64,000 bases of DNA from DASZQY01 sp963843565 (lineage in GTDB: Bacteria > Pseudomonadota > Alphaproteobacteria > Rhizobiales > Kaistiaceae): positions 1,674,001 to 1,738,000 of the forward strand of contig CAWJKY010000003.1 of assembly GCA_963843565.1 (NCBI GenBank), read 5' to 3'. A program made the position numbers and the translations under genes. Below the pieces are notes generated by a model that worked only from the letters and a program-made list of their open reading frames with translations, was not told where the DNA came from and made no database searches. This document shows, piece after piece, positions 29,418-37,807 of the stretch (its first letter is position 1; each line of letters begins with the position of its first letter).

Positions 29418-29921
29418 ATGAGCTGGACCGATGAACGCGTCGAGCTTCTGAAGAAGCTCTGGGCGGAGGGCCTGAGTGCGAGTCAGATCGCCGGGCAGCT
29501 CGGCGGCGTGACACGCAACGCGGTGATCGGCAAGGTGCATCGCCTGTCGCTGTCGGGACGCGCCAAGGCTGCGTCCAACAATCCGCGGCCGCGCAAGGTG
29601 CGCACCTCAACGACGCGGCGGCCGACACGCCACTACGTCTCGGGCAACACGGCGCTGAAGACGCACCCCAGCCCGGCGCCACGACGGCTGCCGGCGCCGG
29701 TGCCGATCGAGGACATTCCCGTCCCGATCCCGCTGAACGTGCCGCTGCTCGAACTGACCGACGAGATGTGCAAGTGGCCGGTGGGCGATCCGAACACCGA
29801 GAGCTTCGGCTTCTGCGGTCACAAGCACTGGAACGACCTGCCCTACTGCGAATATCACAGCCGGGTCGCCTATCAGCCGGCCGATCGCCGCCGCGACCGG
29901 CGCAACGAGAACTACGGCTAG
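29418..29921 (+). CDS. gcrA: GcrA cell cycle regulator
   Basis: Alphaproteobacterial sigma-70 cofactor that reads CcrM-methylated GANTC promoters. The ATG at 29418 gives 167 residues starting MSWTDERVELLKKLW, the classic N-terminal DNA-binding segment, then LSASQIAGQLGGVTRNAVIGKV. A basic, Pro-rich linker follows, and the C-terminal sigma-binding domain contains CKWPVGDP, FCGHKH and YCEYHSRVAY. Full family length. It is convergent with phoB, whose stop is 28 bases away. Confidence 0.96.
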   Translation: MSWTDERVELLKKLWAEGLSASQIAGQLGGVTRNAVIGKVHRLSLSGRAKAASNNPRPRKVRTSTTRRPTRHYVSGNTALKTHPSPAPRRLPAPVPIEDIPVPIPLNVPLLELTDEMCKWPVGDPNTESFGFCGHKHWNDLPYCEYHSRVAYQPADRRRDRRNENYG

Positions 29922-29949
29922 CCGCGCTCGCCGCGCAAGAAGGCGCCCG

Positions 29950-30651
29950 TCAGGCGGCGGTCGTCGCCGCGAAACTTTCGTCGAAGGAATAGCCGGAGCC
30001 GCGTACGGTGCGGATCGGATCGCGGCCGCGACCCAGCGCGCGGCGGAGGCGCCCGATGTGGACGTCGACGGTGCGCTCGTCGACGAACACGTCGCGACCC
30101 CAGACCGCATCCAGCAACTGGGCGCGGGAGAAGACGCGCCCGGGCGACTGCATGAGGAACTCGAGCAGGCGGAACTCGGTGGGGCCGAGATGCAGCTCGC
30201 GGCCGTTGCGGCGGACGCGGTGGGTATCGCGGTCGAGCTCGAGATCGCCGGCCTTGAGGATGGTCGCGACCAGCTCGGGACGGGAGCGGCGCAGAATGGC
30301 GCGCACGCGGGCCATCAGCTCGGGTAGCGAGAAGGGCTTCACCACGTAGTCGTCGGCGCCGGTCGCCAGGCCCCGAACACGCTCCGACTCCTCGCCGCGC
30401 GCGGTCAGCATGATGATCGGCAGCGCGCGGGTGGCCTCGTGGGTGCGCAGGCGGCGGCACAGCTCGATGCCGGAGACGCCGGGCAGCATCCAGTCGAGAA
30501 GCAGCAGGTCGGGCACGTTCTCGCGCAGCCGCACCTCGGCGTCGTCGCCGCGCTCGACCGTCTCGACGGCGTAGCCCTCGGACTCCAGATTGTAGCGCAG
30601 CATGAGGGCCAGCGGCTCCTCATCCTCGACGATCATCACCTTCGGCGTCAT
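29950..30651 (-). CDS. phoB: phosphate regulon response regulator PhoB
   Basis: OmpR/PhoB-type transcription factor of 233 residues. Receiver domain with acidic pocket EDEE (10-12), phospho-acceptor D53 in LLLLDWMLPG and K in VVKPFS. The C-terminal winged helix contains LGPTEFRLLEFL, VFVDERTVDVHIGRLRRAL and VRGSGYSFD. The ATG at 30651 is 26 bases after the phoU stop. Last gene of the phoR-pst-phoU-phoB cluster, with PhoR as its kinase. Confidence 0.95.
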   Translation of the reverse strand: MTPKVMIVEDEEPLALMLRYNLESEGYAVETVERGDDAEVRLRENVPDLLLLDWMLPGVSGIELCRRLRTHEATRALPIIMLTARGEESERVRGLATGADDYVVKPFSLPELMARVRAILRRSRPELVATILKAGDLELDRDTHRVRRNGRELHLGPTEFRLLEFLMQSPGRVFSRAQLLDAVWGRDVFVDERTVDVHIGRLRRALGRGRDPIRTVRGSGYSFDESFAATTAA

Positions 30652-30677
30652 TGGCGGCGCTCCATCGGCTTTCCGGG

Positions 30678-31394
30678 TCAGGCCTGCTTGTAGGCGACCG
30701 ACGTCAGGCTCGAGGTGTCCTGTTTCGGCCGCTGCTCGGTCAACTGGGAACCCGTGATCAGGTAGTGGAGGGTCTCGGCGATGTTGGTGGCGTGGTCGCC
30801 GATGCGCTCGATGTTCTTGGCGCAGAACAGGAGGTGCGTGCAAAAGGTGATGTTGCGCGGATCCTCCATCATGTAGGTGAGGAGCTCGCGGAAGAGCGAG
30901 GTGTAGACGGCGTCGATCTCGTTGTCGCGCTCCCACACGGCCAGGGCGGCGGCGAGGTCGCGGCTGGCGAAGGCGTCGAGGACCTCCTTCAGCTGGGTCA
31001 GCGACAGCTCGGCCATGTGCTCGACGCCGGCGACGAGGCGCTGCGAGCCGAAATTCGATTCAATCGCGATGACGCGCTTGGCGGTGTTCTTGGCGAGGTC
31101 GCCGACGCGCTCGAGATCGTTGGCGATGTGGATGGCGGCCATGATTTCGCGAAGATCGCGGGCCATGGGCTGGCGGCGCGCGATCATCGAGACGGCGGAT
31201 TCCTCGACCTGCTGCTGGAGGACGTCGATGCGCTCGTCGGAGGCGATGAGACGCTGGGCGCGCTCGATGTCGCGGTTGACGAGGGCGGCGACGGAATCGG
31301 CGACGTTCTGCTCGGCGAGGCCGCCCATTTCGGCGATCTTCTGGGCGAGGCCGTTCAGGTCTTCGTCGAATGCGGAGACGATGTGTTCGGACAT
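30678..31394 (-). CDS. phoU: phosphate signalling protein PhoU
   Basis: Six-helix metal-binding protein (238 residues) linking the Pst transporter to PhoR. Two PhoU repeats are visible, each with the acidic/Asn helix motif: DLREIMAAIHIANDLERVGDLAKN and FCAKNIERIGDHATNIAE. It starts 23 bases after pstB, consistent with cotranscription, and precedes phoB. Confidence 0.95.
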   Translation of the reverse strand: MSEHIVSAFDEDLNGLAQKIAEMGGLAEQNVADSVAALVNRDIERAQRLIASDERIDVLQQQVEESAVSMIARRQPMARDLREIMAAIHIANDLERVGDLAKNTAKRVIAIESNFGSQRLVAGVEHMAELSLTQLKEVLDAFASRDLAAALAVWERDNEIDAVYTSLFRELLTYMMEDPRNITFCTHLLFCAKNIERIGDHATNIAETLHYLITGSQLTEQRPKQDTSSLTSVAYKQA

Positions 31395-31417
31395 CGGCGT
31401 TGGGATTCCTTCTGGTC

Positions 31418-32230
31418 CTACCCGAAGCGGCCGGTGATGTAGTCCTGCGTCCGGCGGTCGGTGGGCGCGGTGAAGATCTTGTCGGTGTCGTCGAACTCGA
31501 CCAGCTCACCGAGGTACATGAACGCGGTCTTGTCCGAGACGCGCGCGGCCTGCTGCATGTTGTGCGTCACGATGACGATCGTGTACTCGTGCTTCAACTC
31601 GTCGATCAGCTCCTCGATCTTGGAGGTCGAGATCGGGTCGAGGGCCGAGCACGGCTCGTCGAGCAATACAACCTCCGGCTGGACGGCGACAGTGCGGGCG
31701 ATGCACAGACGCTGCTGCTGGCCGCCGGAGAGGCTGAGACCGCTGGCCTTGAGCTTGTCCTTGACCTCGCCCCACAGCGCCGCCCTGGTCAGCGCCGCCT
31801 CGACACGATCGGCGAGTTCGCTGCGCGAGGGCCGCTCGTACAACTGGATGCCGAAGGCGATGTTGTCGAAGATGGTCATGGGAAACGGCGTCGGCTTCTG
31901 GAACACCATGCCGACCTTCGAGCGCAGAAGATTAAGGTCCTGTTGCGGCGACAGGATGTTGGCGCCCTCGAACATCACCTCGCCCTCGGCGCGCTGGTTC
32001 GGATAGAGGTCGTACATGCGGTTGAGGACGCGCAGCAGCGTGGACTTGCCGCAGCCCGACGGGCCGATGAAGGCGGTGACCTTGTTGGCGTAGAGGGGCA
32101 GGCTGATCGACTTCAGGGCCTGCGACTCCCCGTAGTAGAAGCGCAGGTCGCGGATCGAGATCTTCTCGCGCATGCCGGCGGCGGCGTTGACGGGCACGGC
32201 ATTGGCGACCGCGGCGGTGGCGTCGTTCAT
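31418..32230 (-). CDS. pstB: phosphate ABC transporter ATP-binding protein PstB
   Basis: ATPase of the high-affinity phosphate importer, 270 residues from ATG 32230. Walker A GPSGCGKSTLLR, signature LSGGQQQRLCIARTVAV, Walker B VVLLDEPCSALDP, switch His in IVIVTHNMQQAARV, and the Pst-specific QKPTPFPMTIFDNI segment. The start overlaps the pstA stop by ATGA. Confidence 0.96.
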   Translation of the reverse strand: MNDATAAVANAVPVNAAAGMREKISIRDLRFYYGESQALKSISLPLYANKVTAFIGPSGCGKSTLLRVLNRMYDLYPNQRAEGEVMFEGANILSPQQDLNLLRSKVGMVFQKPTPFPMTIFDNIAFGIQLYERPSRSELADRVEAALTRAALWGEVKDKLKASGLSLSGGQQQRLCIARTVAVQPEVVLLDEPCSALDPISTSKIEELIDELKHEYTIVIVTHNMQQAARVSDKTAFMYLGELVEFDDTDKIFTAPTDRRTQDYITGRFG

Positions 32231-33075
32231 TTGGACTGTCCCATCGTGGAGAGATACCGGGCGACGATGTTCAGAGTGAGCACGGCGAAGGTCACGATCA
32301 ACGCGCCGGTCCAGGCCAGCTGCTGCCAGTCGTCGTAGGGCGACAGGGCGAACTGGAAGATGGTCACCGGCAAGCTCGCCATCGGCGCGTTTACATCGAG
32401 GCTCCAGAACTGGTTGTTGAGGGCGGTGAACAGCAGCGGCGCGGTCTCGCCGGTGATGCGCGCGATCGCCAGCAGGACGCCGGTGACGATGCCGGCGCGG
32501 GCGGCGCGGTAGGACACGTCGGAGATGATCTTCCAGCGCGGCGAGCCGAGACCGGCGGCGGCCTCGCGCAGAGGATCGGGGACCAGCATGAGCATGTCCT
32601 CGGTGGTGCGGATGACCACCGGCAGGACGAGGATGGCGAGCGCGATGCCGCCGGCCCAGGCCGAGAAATGGCCGACGCGGGCGACGGTGATCTCGTAAAC
32701 GAACAGGCCGACGACAATCGAGGGGGCGGACAGGAGGATGTCGTTGACGAAGCGCACGATCACGCTGATGCGGGCGTAGCGGCCGTATTCGGCGAGGTAG
32801 GTGCCGGCGAGGATGCCGACCGGCGTTCCGATGACGACGCCGAAGACGGTGAGGATCAGGCTGCCGACGATGGCGTTGGCGAGGCCGCCGGAGCCGCCGG
32901 GCGGCGGCGTGTTGGCGGTAAACACCTCGAGCGACAGGCCGGCGACGCCGTTCCACAGAAGCGTCCAGAGGATGGCGACCAGCCAGCTCGCCCCGAACAC
33001 GGTCGCGGCGACCGAGAGCGCCATGGTGATGGTGTTGCGCCGCCGCCGGCGCTGATAGCGCGCCATCGACTTCAT
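32227..33075 (-). CDS. pstA: phosphate ABC transporter permease PstA
   Basis: Inner-membrane subunit, 282 residues from ATG 33075, with about six spans. A short basic N-terminus (RYQRRRRR) precedes the first span. The EAA-type cytoplasmic loop is in DPLREAAAGLGSPRWKIISDV, and the C-terminal part has ITGETAPLLFTA, typical of PstA. Overlaps pstC and pstB by four bases on either side, so pstC-pstA-pstB are translationally coupled. Confidence 0.95.
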   Translation of the reverse strand: MKSMARYQRRRRRNTITMALSVAATVFGASWLVAILWTLLWNGVAGLSLEVFTANTPPPGGSGGLANAIVGSLILTVFGVVIGTPVGILAGTYLAEYGRYARISVIVRFVNDILLSAPSIVVGLFVYEITVARVGHFSAWAGGIALAILVLPVVIRTTEDMLMLVPDPLREAAAGLGSPRWKIISDVSYRAARAGIVTGVLLAIARITGETAPLLFTALNNQFWSLDVNAPMASLPVTIFQFALSPYDDWQQLAWTGALIVTFAVLTLNIVARYLSTMGQSK

Positions 33076-34067
33076 GACCCGAGGCCCCGCTCGATGCGCA
33101 TCAGCATCAACCGCGCCGCGGCGAGCACGACGAACGTGATGATGAAGAGGATCAGGCCGATGGCGATCAGCGACGAGGTGTAGATGTCGCCGACGGCTTC
33201 GGTGAACTCGTTGGCGATGGCCGCGGAAATGGTGGTGCCGGGCGCCAGGATCGACGCGGAGATGCGGTGGGCGTTGCCGATGACGAAGGTGACGGCCATG
33301 GTTTCGCCAAGGGCGCGGCCGAGGCCCAGCATGATGCCGCCGATGACGCCGACGCGGGTGTAGGGAAGAACGACCTTGCGGACGACTTCCCAGGTCGTGC
33401 AGCCGACGCCGTAGGCGGCCTCCTTGAGGACAGGCGGAACCGTCAGGAACACGTCGCGGGTGATGGCGGTGATGAAAGGCAGCACCATGACGGCGAGGAT
33501 CAGCCCGGCGGTGAGCACGCCGATGCCATAGGGCGGACCGGCGAAGAGCGCGTTGAGGACCGGGATATTGGCGAACGAGTCGATCAGGGCGGGCTGGAGG
33601 GTCGCCTGAAGGAAGGGCGCGAACACGAACAGGCCCCAGATGCCGTAGATGATCGACGGGATGCCGGCGAGAAGCTCGATGGCAATGCCGATCGGCCGGC
33701 GCAGGGAATAGGGACAGAGCTCGGTCAGGAAGATGGCGATGCCGATGCCGACCGGGACGCCGATGATCATGGCGATGATCGAGGTGACGACGGTGCCGTA
33801 GATCGGCGCGAGGGCCCCGAACTTGTCGGTGACGGGGTTCCACGACTGGGTGGCGAAGAAGCCGAGGCCGAACTCGCGGAAGGCGGGAACCGAGCCGATG
33901 ATCAGCGAGACGATGACGCCACACAGGAGAATGAGAACGAGAACGGCCGCGCCGAACGTGGCGCTGCGGAACAGGCGCTCACCGAACTTGAACCGGCGGA
34001 GCGCCGTCTGTCGCCCCAGGTCGCTGCTGCCGATGTGATCTGTGCCGCTCAACGCAACCTCGGTCAT
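33072..34067 (-). CDS. pstC: phosphate ABC transporter permease PstC
   Basis: Second membrane subunit of the Pst importer, 331 residues. Family features include FFATQSWNPVTDKFGALAP, the LLAGIPSIIYGIWGLFV segment, a long second half with LKEAAYGVGCTTWEVVRKVVLP (permease loop) and GRALGETMAVTFVIGN. The start at 34067 lies 159 bases after pstS with a strong hairpin between them. Overlaps pstA by four bases. Confidence 0.95.
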   Translation of the reverse strand: MTEVALSGTDHIGSSDLGRQTALRRFKFGERLFRSATFGAAVLVLILLCGVIVSLIIGSVPAFREFGLGFFATQSWNPVTDKFGALAPIYGTVVTSIIAMIIGVPVGIGIAIFLTELCPYSLRRPIGIAIELLAGIPSIIYGIWGLFVFAPFLQATLQPALIDSFANIPVLNALFAGPPYGIGVLTAGLILAVMVLPFITAITRDVFLTVPPVLKEAAYGVGCTTWEVVRKVVLPYTRVGVIGGIMLGLGRALGETMAVTFVIGNAHRISASILAPGTTISAAIANEFTEAVGDIYTSSLIAIGLILFIITFVVLAAARLMLMRIERGLGS

Positions 34068-34168
34068 GCGAATCTCCGACCGCCTGTATTCTATGCGCAG
34101 TCACGGCCCTGGTGGCCAGAACAGCGCCTGCGGGAAGCCGGTTTTCCCGGGCCCGGCGTTCAGAAAGA

Positions 34169-34204
34169 GCCGTGCGCGCCTTCCCCGAAGGGCGCGCGCA
34201 CGGC
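34169..34204 (-). terminator. strong hairpin between pstS and pstC
   Basis: GCCGTGCGCGCC at 34169-34180 pairs with GGCGCGCGCACGGC around 34191-34204, a 12-base GC stem in the 159-base pstS-pstC gap. No solid U-run follows on the minus strand. In other bacteria such stems let pstS mRNA accumulate above pstCAB by partial termination or 3'-end protection; that role is inferred here. Confidence 0.55.
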
Positions 34205-34226
34205 GACTTTCCTTGCGGAGAACCGA

Positions 34227-35276
34227 CTACATCGCTCCGGCGAAGACCGGCTTGCCGTCGGCCCCGACGATGTCGGTCGCCCACATGGCCTCGACATCCT
34301 TCACGACGCTGTCGGGCATCGGGATGTAGATGAGCTCCTTGGCCATGTCGTCGCCGCTGGCGTAGGCCCACGAGAAGAACTTGAGGGCCTCGGCCGAGGC
34401 GGCCGCATCGGCGGGCTGCTTGTACATGAGGATGAACGTGGCAGCGGTCATCGGCCAGGTCTCGGCACCCGGCTGGTTGGCGAGGATCACCGCGTAGCCC
34501 GGCGTGCCCTTCCAGTCGGCGTTGGCGGCGGCCGCGGAGAACGCCTCGGCGGTCGGCTGCACGGTCTTGCCGTCCTTGTTCATCATGCCGGTGTAGGTCA
34601 TCTTGTTCTGGACGGCGTAGGCGTACTCGACGTAGCCGATCGAGCCCTTGGTGTTCTGGACGTTGTTGGCGACGCCTTCGTTGCCCTTGGCGCCGATGCC
34701 AACGGGCCACTCGACCGAGGTGTTCACGCCGATGTCGGACTTCCACGAAGCGCTGACGTCAGCCAGATAGTAGGTGAAGTTGAAGGTCGTGCCCGACCCG
34801 TCCGAACGATGGACGACGGCGATCGCCGACGAGGGCAGGCTGACGTTCGGGTTGAGCGCCTTGAGCGCCGGATCGTCCCACTTGGTGATCTTGCCGGCGA
34901 AGATGTCGGCGAGGGTCGGGCCGTCGATGATCAGTTCGCCCGGCTTGATGCCTTCGAGATTGACCACCGGCACGATGCCGCCCATGACCATCGGCCACTG
35001 AACCATGCCGTACTTGTCGAGTTCGGCCGCGTCGAGCGGCTTGTCGGTCGCGCCGAAGGTGACGGTCTTGGCTTCGATCTGCTTGATGCCGCCGCCGGAG
35101 CCGATCGACTGGTAGTTCAGGCCGACGCCGGTCTTCGTCTTATAGGCGTCCGCCCACTTGGCGTAGATCGGGTAAGGGAAGGTGGCGCCCGCGCCGGACA
35201 GATCGGCGGCGCTGGCGATCGAGGAAAACGAGAATGCGGCCAATGCGGCCGCGATGGCGAGGTTGAGTTTCTTCAC
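34227..35276 (-). CDS. pstS: periplasmic phosphate-binding protein PstS
   Basis: Phosphate receptor of the Pst importer, 349 residues. Signal peptide KLNLAIAAALAAFSFSSIASA (cleavage near residue 23), then DLSGAGATFPYPIYAKWADAY, the phosphate-binding loops SIGSGGGIKQ and HRSDGSGTTFNFTYYL, and late YSTGDD-like YASGDDMAKEL. Full length. It carries its own putative Pho box upstream and follows phoR on the same strand. Confidence 0.95.
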   Translation of the reverse strand: MKKLNLAIAAALAAFSFSSIASAADLSGAGATFPYPIYAKWADAYKTKTGVGLNYQSIGSGGGIKQIEAKTVTFGATDKPLDAAELDKYGMVQWPMVMGGIVPVVNLEGIKPGELIIDGPTLADIFAGKITKWDDPALKALNPNVSLPSSAIAVVHRSDGSGTTFNFTYYLADVSASWKSDIGVNTSVEWPVGIGAKGNEGVANNVQNTKGSIGYVEYAYAVQNKMTYTGMMNKDGKTVQPTAEAFSAAAANADWKGTPGYAVILANQPGAETWPMTAATFILMYKQPADAAASAEALKFFSWAYASGDDMAKELIYIPMPDSVVKDVEAMWATDIVGADGKPVFAGAM

Positions 35277-35361
35277 CTGGCCTCTCCCTGTTCTTGGGGG
35301 TTGCGGGATGCACGCGAGCGGGGGCTCGTCCCCCGGCGCACCGCGGACCCTAGGGACCGCC

Positions 35362-35390
35362 GGTGATGGTCATATGACGACTGTATGAAG
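35362..35390 (-). promoter_or_regulatory. Pho box candidate upstream of pstS, three repeats
   Basis: On the minus strand CTTCATA, CGTCATA and CATCACC follow each other at an exact 11-base period (35390-35362), separated by cagt and tgac. The PhoB site is built of CTGTCAT-like 7-mers at 11-base spacing. The site lies 86-114 bases before the pstS start, in the 168-base phoR-pstS gap. A separate pstS promoter under PhoB control is expected. Confidence 0.6.
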
Positions 35391-35444
35391 CTTTGACGAC
35401 GCCCTAACACATTGATCTGGCGACGCTTTCCAGCGCCGAGCCGA

Positions 35445-36755
35445 TCAGTGCCGGGTGGCCGCCGGGGGGAAGACGACGGTGAAGGTGGCGCCCTCCCCGA
35501 GGCGACTTTCGACGGTCAGACGGGCCTGATGGCGGGCGAGGATGTGCTTGACGATCGCCAGCCCGAGGCCGGTGCCGCGGTGGCGGCGGCTTTCCTCAAG
35601 ATCGACCCGGTAGAAGCGCTCGGTGAGGCGCGGAACGTGCTCTTCGGGGATGCCGGGTCCGAAGTCGCGAATCGACACCTGGACGCTTGTGTTGACCTGC
35701 TTCAGCGAGACGACGACGCGCTTGCCGTTCTGGCCGTACTTGCAGGCGTTCTCGACAAGGTTCTCGAACACCTGGGTGAGCTCGTCGCGGTCGCCGACCA
35801 CGGAGACCGCCGCGTCGGGCAATGCGATCTCGATTTCGACGCCCAGCTCGCGGGCGAGCGGCTCCAGCGAATCGGCGACGTGGCGCACCACCGCGACCAG
35901 GTCGACGCTGTCGGAGGGGCGCACGTGGGCCTTCATCTCGATCCGCGACAGGGACAGGAGATCGTTGACGAGACGGCTCATGCGCTCGGCCTGCTCGTGC
36001 ATGATCGCCAGGAAGCGGGCGCGGGCGGCCTCGTCGTCGCGGGCGGGACCCTGCAGGGTCTCGATGAAGCCGGCCAGCGAGGCGAGCGGCGTGCGCAGCT
36101 CGTGGCTGGCATTGGCGACGAAGTCGACGCGGACGCGGTCGGCGTTGCGCCGTTCGCTGGTGTCGTCGACGATGAGCACGATCAACTCGGAATCGGCGAG
36201 CGGCGCGAACCACGCCTCGAACCAGCGCTCGGTCGGCACGCGCTCGGAAAACTCGACGCGCTCGGGCGGGCCACCGCGCGCGACCCGTTCGAAGGCGGCG
36301 AGGAGGTCGGGGACGCGCAGGCGGAAGGTGAGCGCCTCGCCCTCGCGGATGCCGAAGGCGGTGCGGGCGCGCGGGTTGGCGTAGCGCACCAGGGCGCGGC
36401 GATCGAGAACGAAACAGGGATCGGGCAAGGCGTCGGCGAACGGACGCACGCCGGGATCAAGCGCCGCCGAGGGCGCCGAGGCCGCGACGCCGACGCCGAC
36501 GCCGGCCACGGGGGCACGCGGCACCAGCGCCACGCCGACGACAAACGCCAGCGCGAGGATGGCCGCGGCGAGCAGCGAGACGGCCCCGGCCGCAAGCAGC
36601 ACGAGCACCACGACGACACCCACGCCGACCAGCCAGCGGCCCTCGGACAAGCGTTCGAGGACCCGCGTCAGCAGGCTTTCGCGGGGGGAAGCTCGGTATT
36701 GGCGGCCACCATCGCTTGCGGCTCCGGCCGAGAGAGTGGACCCCGTCACTGCCAC
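35445..36755 (-). CDS. phoR: phosphate regulon sensor histidine kinase PhoR
   Basis: Membrane histidine kinase of 436 residues using a GTG at 36755 (GAAGG upstream). Two adjacent spans (about 41-80) are followed by a PAS domain (about 100-200) and a HisKA helix with H218 in DFVANASHELRTPL. The ATPase domain has N box ENLVENACKYG, G1 DFGPGIP, F box ERFYRVD and G2 GTGLGLAIVKH. Short periplasmic part, as in typical PhoR. First gene of the phosphate cluster. Confidence 0.92.
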   Translation of the reverse strand: MAVTGSTLSAGAASDGGRQYRASPRESLLTRVLERLSEGRWLVGVGVVVVLVLLAAGAVSLLAAAILALAFVVGVALVPRAPVAGVGVGVAASAPSAALDPGVRPFADALPDPCFVLDRRALVRYANPRARTAFGIREGEALTFRLRVPDLLAAFERVARGGPPERVEFSERVPTERWFEAWFAPLADSELIVLIVDDTSERRNADRVRVDFVANASHELRTPLASLAGFIETLQGPARDDEAARARFLAIMHEQAERMSRLVNDLLSLSRIEMKAHVRPSDSVDLVAVVRHVADSLEPLARELGVEIEIALPDAAVSVVGDRDELTQVFENLVENACKYGQNGKRVVVSLKQVNTSVQVSIRDFGPGIPEEHVPRLTERFYRVDLEESRRHRGTGLGLAIVKHILARHQARLTVESRLGEGATFTVVFPPAATRH

Positions 36756-36830
36756 CGATTCGCCTTCGTGGCATGGGATCGACGGCCCGATATAGATGCG
36801 ACACTGCCAGGGCGGCAAGCGGACGCGGAT

Positions 36831-37781
36831 ATGGCGAAGCACGGGAAGCGCGAAAAGAGCAAACACGGCAAGGGCCACAAGACGCACCGCAGCCACGACG
36901 TTCCCGCCGTTATCGCTCCCGACGAGCGGGCGCCCAAGATCGCCACCAAGGCGGGCACGTTCGATCTCGACGATCCGAAGCTGCCCCACTGGGTGGACGC
37001 CGGTGCGCTTGGCTCGGGCGGCTACCCCTACGACGACACGCTGGCTGACCACGACTACGAGCGCGAACTGGAGCTGCTCCAGATCGAGCTGGTCAAGCTG
37101 CAGCACCACGTCAACGACAAGGGCCTGCGCATCGTGGCGCTCTTCGAGGGACGCGATGCGGCCGGCAAGGGCGGGGCGATCTTCGCGATGCGCCAGTACA
37201 TGAACCCGCGCACGGCGCGCACTGTGGCGCTGCCCAAGCCGAGCAGCGCGGAAGCTGGCCAGTGGTACTTCCAGCGCTACATCACGCACCTGCCGACGGC
37301 AGGCGAAATCGTGCTGTTCGACCGCTCCTGGTACAACCGCGCCGGCGTCGAACGGGTCATGAAGTTTTGCACAGATTCCGAGGTCGCGAGCTTCCTGCGC
37401 CACGCGCCGGCGTTCGAACGGATGCTCACCGACGCGGGCATCGTGCTCTTCAAGTTCTGGCTCGACATCGGGCAGCTGACGCAGTTCAAGCGCTTCCACG
37501 AGCGCCGGCATAACCCCTTGAAGATATGGAAACTGTCACCGATCGACTTCGCGGCGCTGGTGCGCTTCGACGCCTACACCCGGGCGCGCGACGAAATGCT
37601 GGCGGCGACCCACAAAGCCGCGACGCCGTGGACGGTCGTGCTGGCCAACGACAAGCGGCGGGCGCGGCTCGCGATCGTTCGCCATATCCTGTCTTCCATC
37701 GACTACCGCGGCAAGGATAGGCGTATCGTCGGCAAGCCAAACCCGAAGATCCTGAACGGACCGAAGCTCGCCACGCACTGA
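36831..37781 (+). CDS. ppk2: polyphosphate kinase 2
   Basis: PPK2-family kinase of 316 residues transferring phosphate between polyphosphate and nucleotides. Walker A GRDAAGKGG (107-115), lid region with MRQYMNPRTARTVALPKPS, Walker B FDRSWYNRAGVERVM. The Lys/His-rich N-terminus (residues 1-25) is not part of the fold. Divergent from phoR with 75 bases between starts, which places it in the phosphate neighbourhood. ADP versus AMP or GDP preference is not decided. Confidence 0.93.
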   Translation: MAKHGKREKSKHGKGHKTHRSHDVPAVIAPDERAPKIATKAGTFDLDDPKLPHWVDAGALGSGGYPYDDTLADHDYERELELLQIELVKLQHHVNDKGLRIVALFEGRDAAGKGGAIFAMRQYMNPRTARTVALPKPSSAEAGQWYFQRYITHLPTAGEIVLFDRSWYNRAGVERVMKFCTDSEVASFLRHAPAFERMLTDAGIVLFKFWLDIGQLTQFKRFHERRHNPLKIWKLSPIDFAALVRFDAYTRARDEMLAATHKAATPWTVVLANDKRRARLAIVRHILSSIDYRGKDRRIVGKPNPKILNGPKLATH

Positions 37782-37807
37782 CCCGGCGACCTCAAACCAC
37801 GGACGCA

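Noticed and set aside
33267..35366. A 699-codon plus-strand frame over pstC-pstS
   Set aside because: Opposite to conserved transporter genes; Asp/Gly/Arg-rich shadow sequence without domains.
35412..36830. Extension of the ppk2 frame upstream across phoR
   Set aside because: The frame is open but is antisense to phoR; the PPK2 similarity begins after the ATG at 36831.
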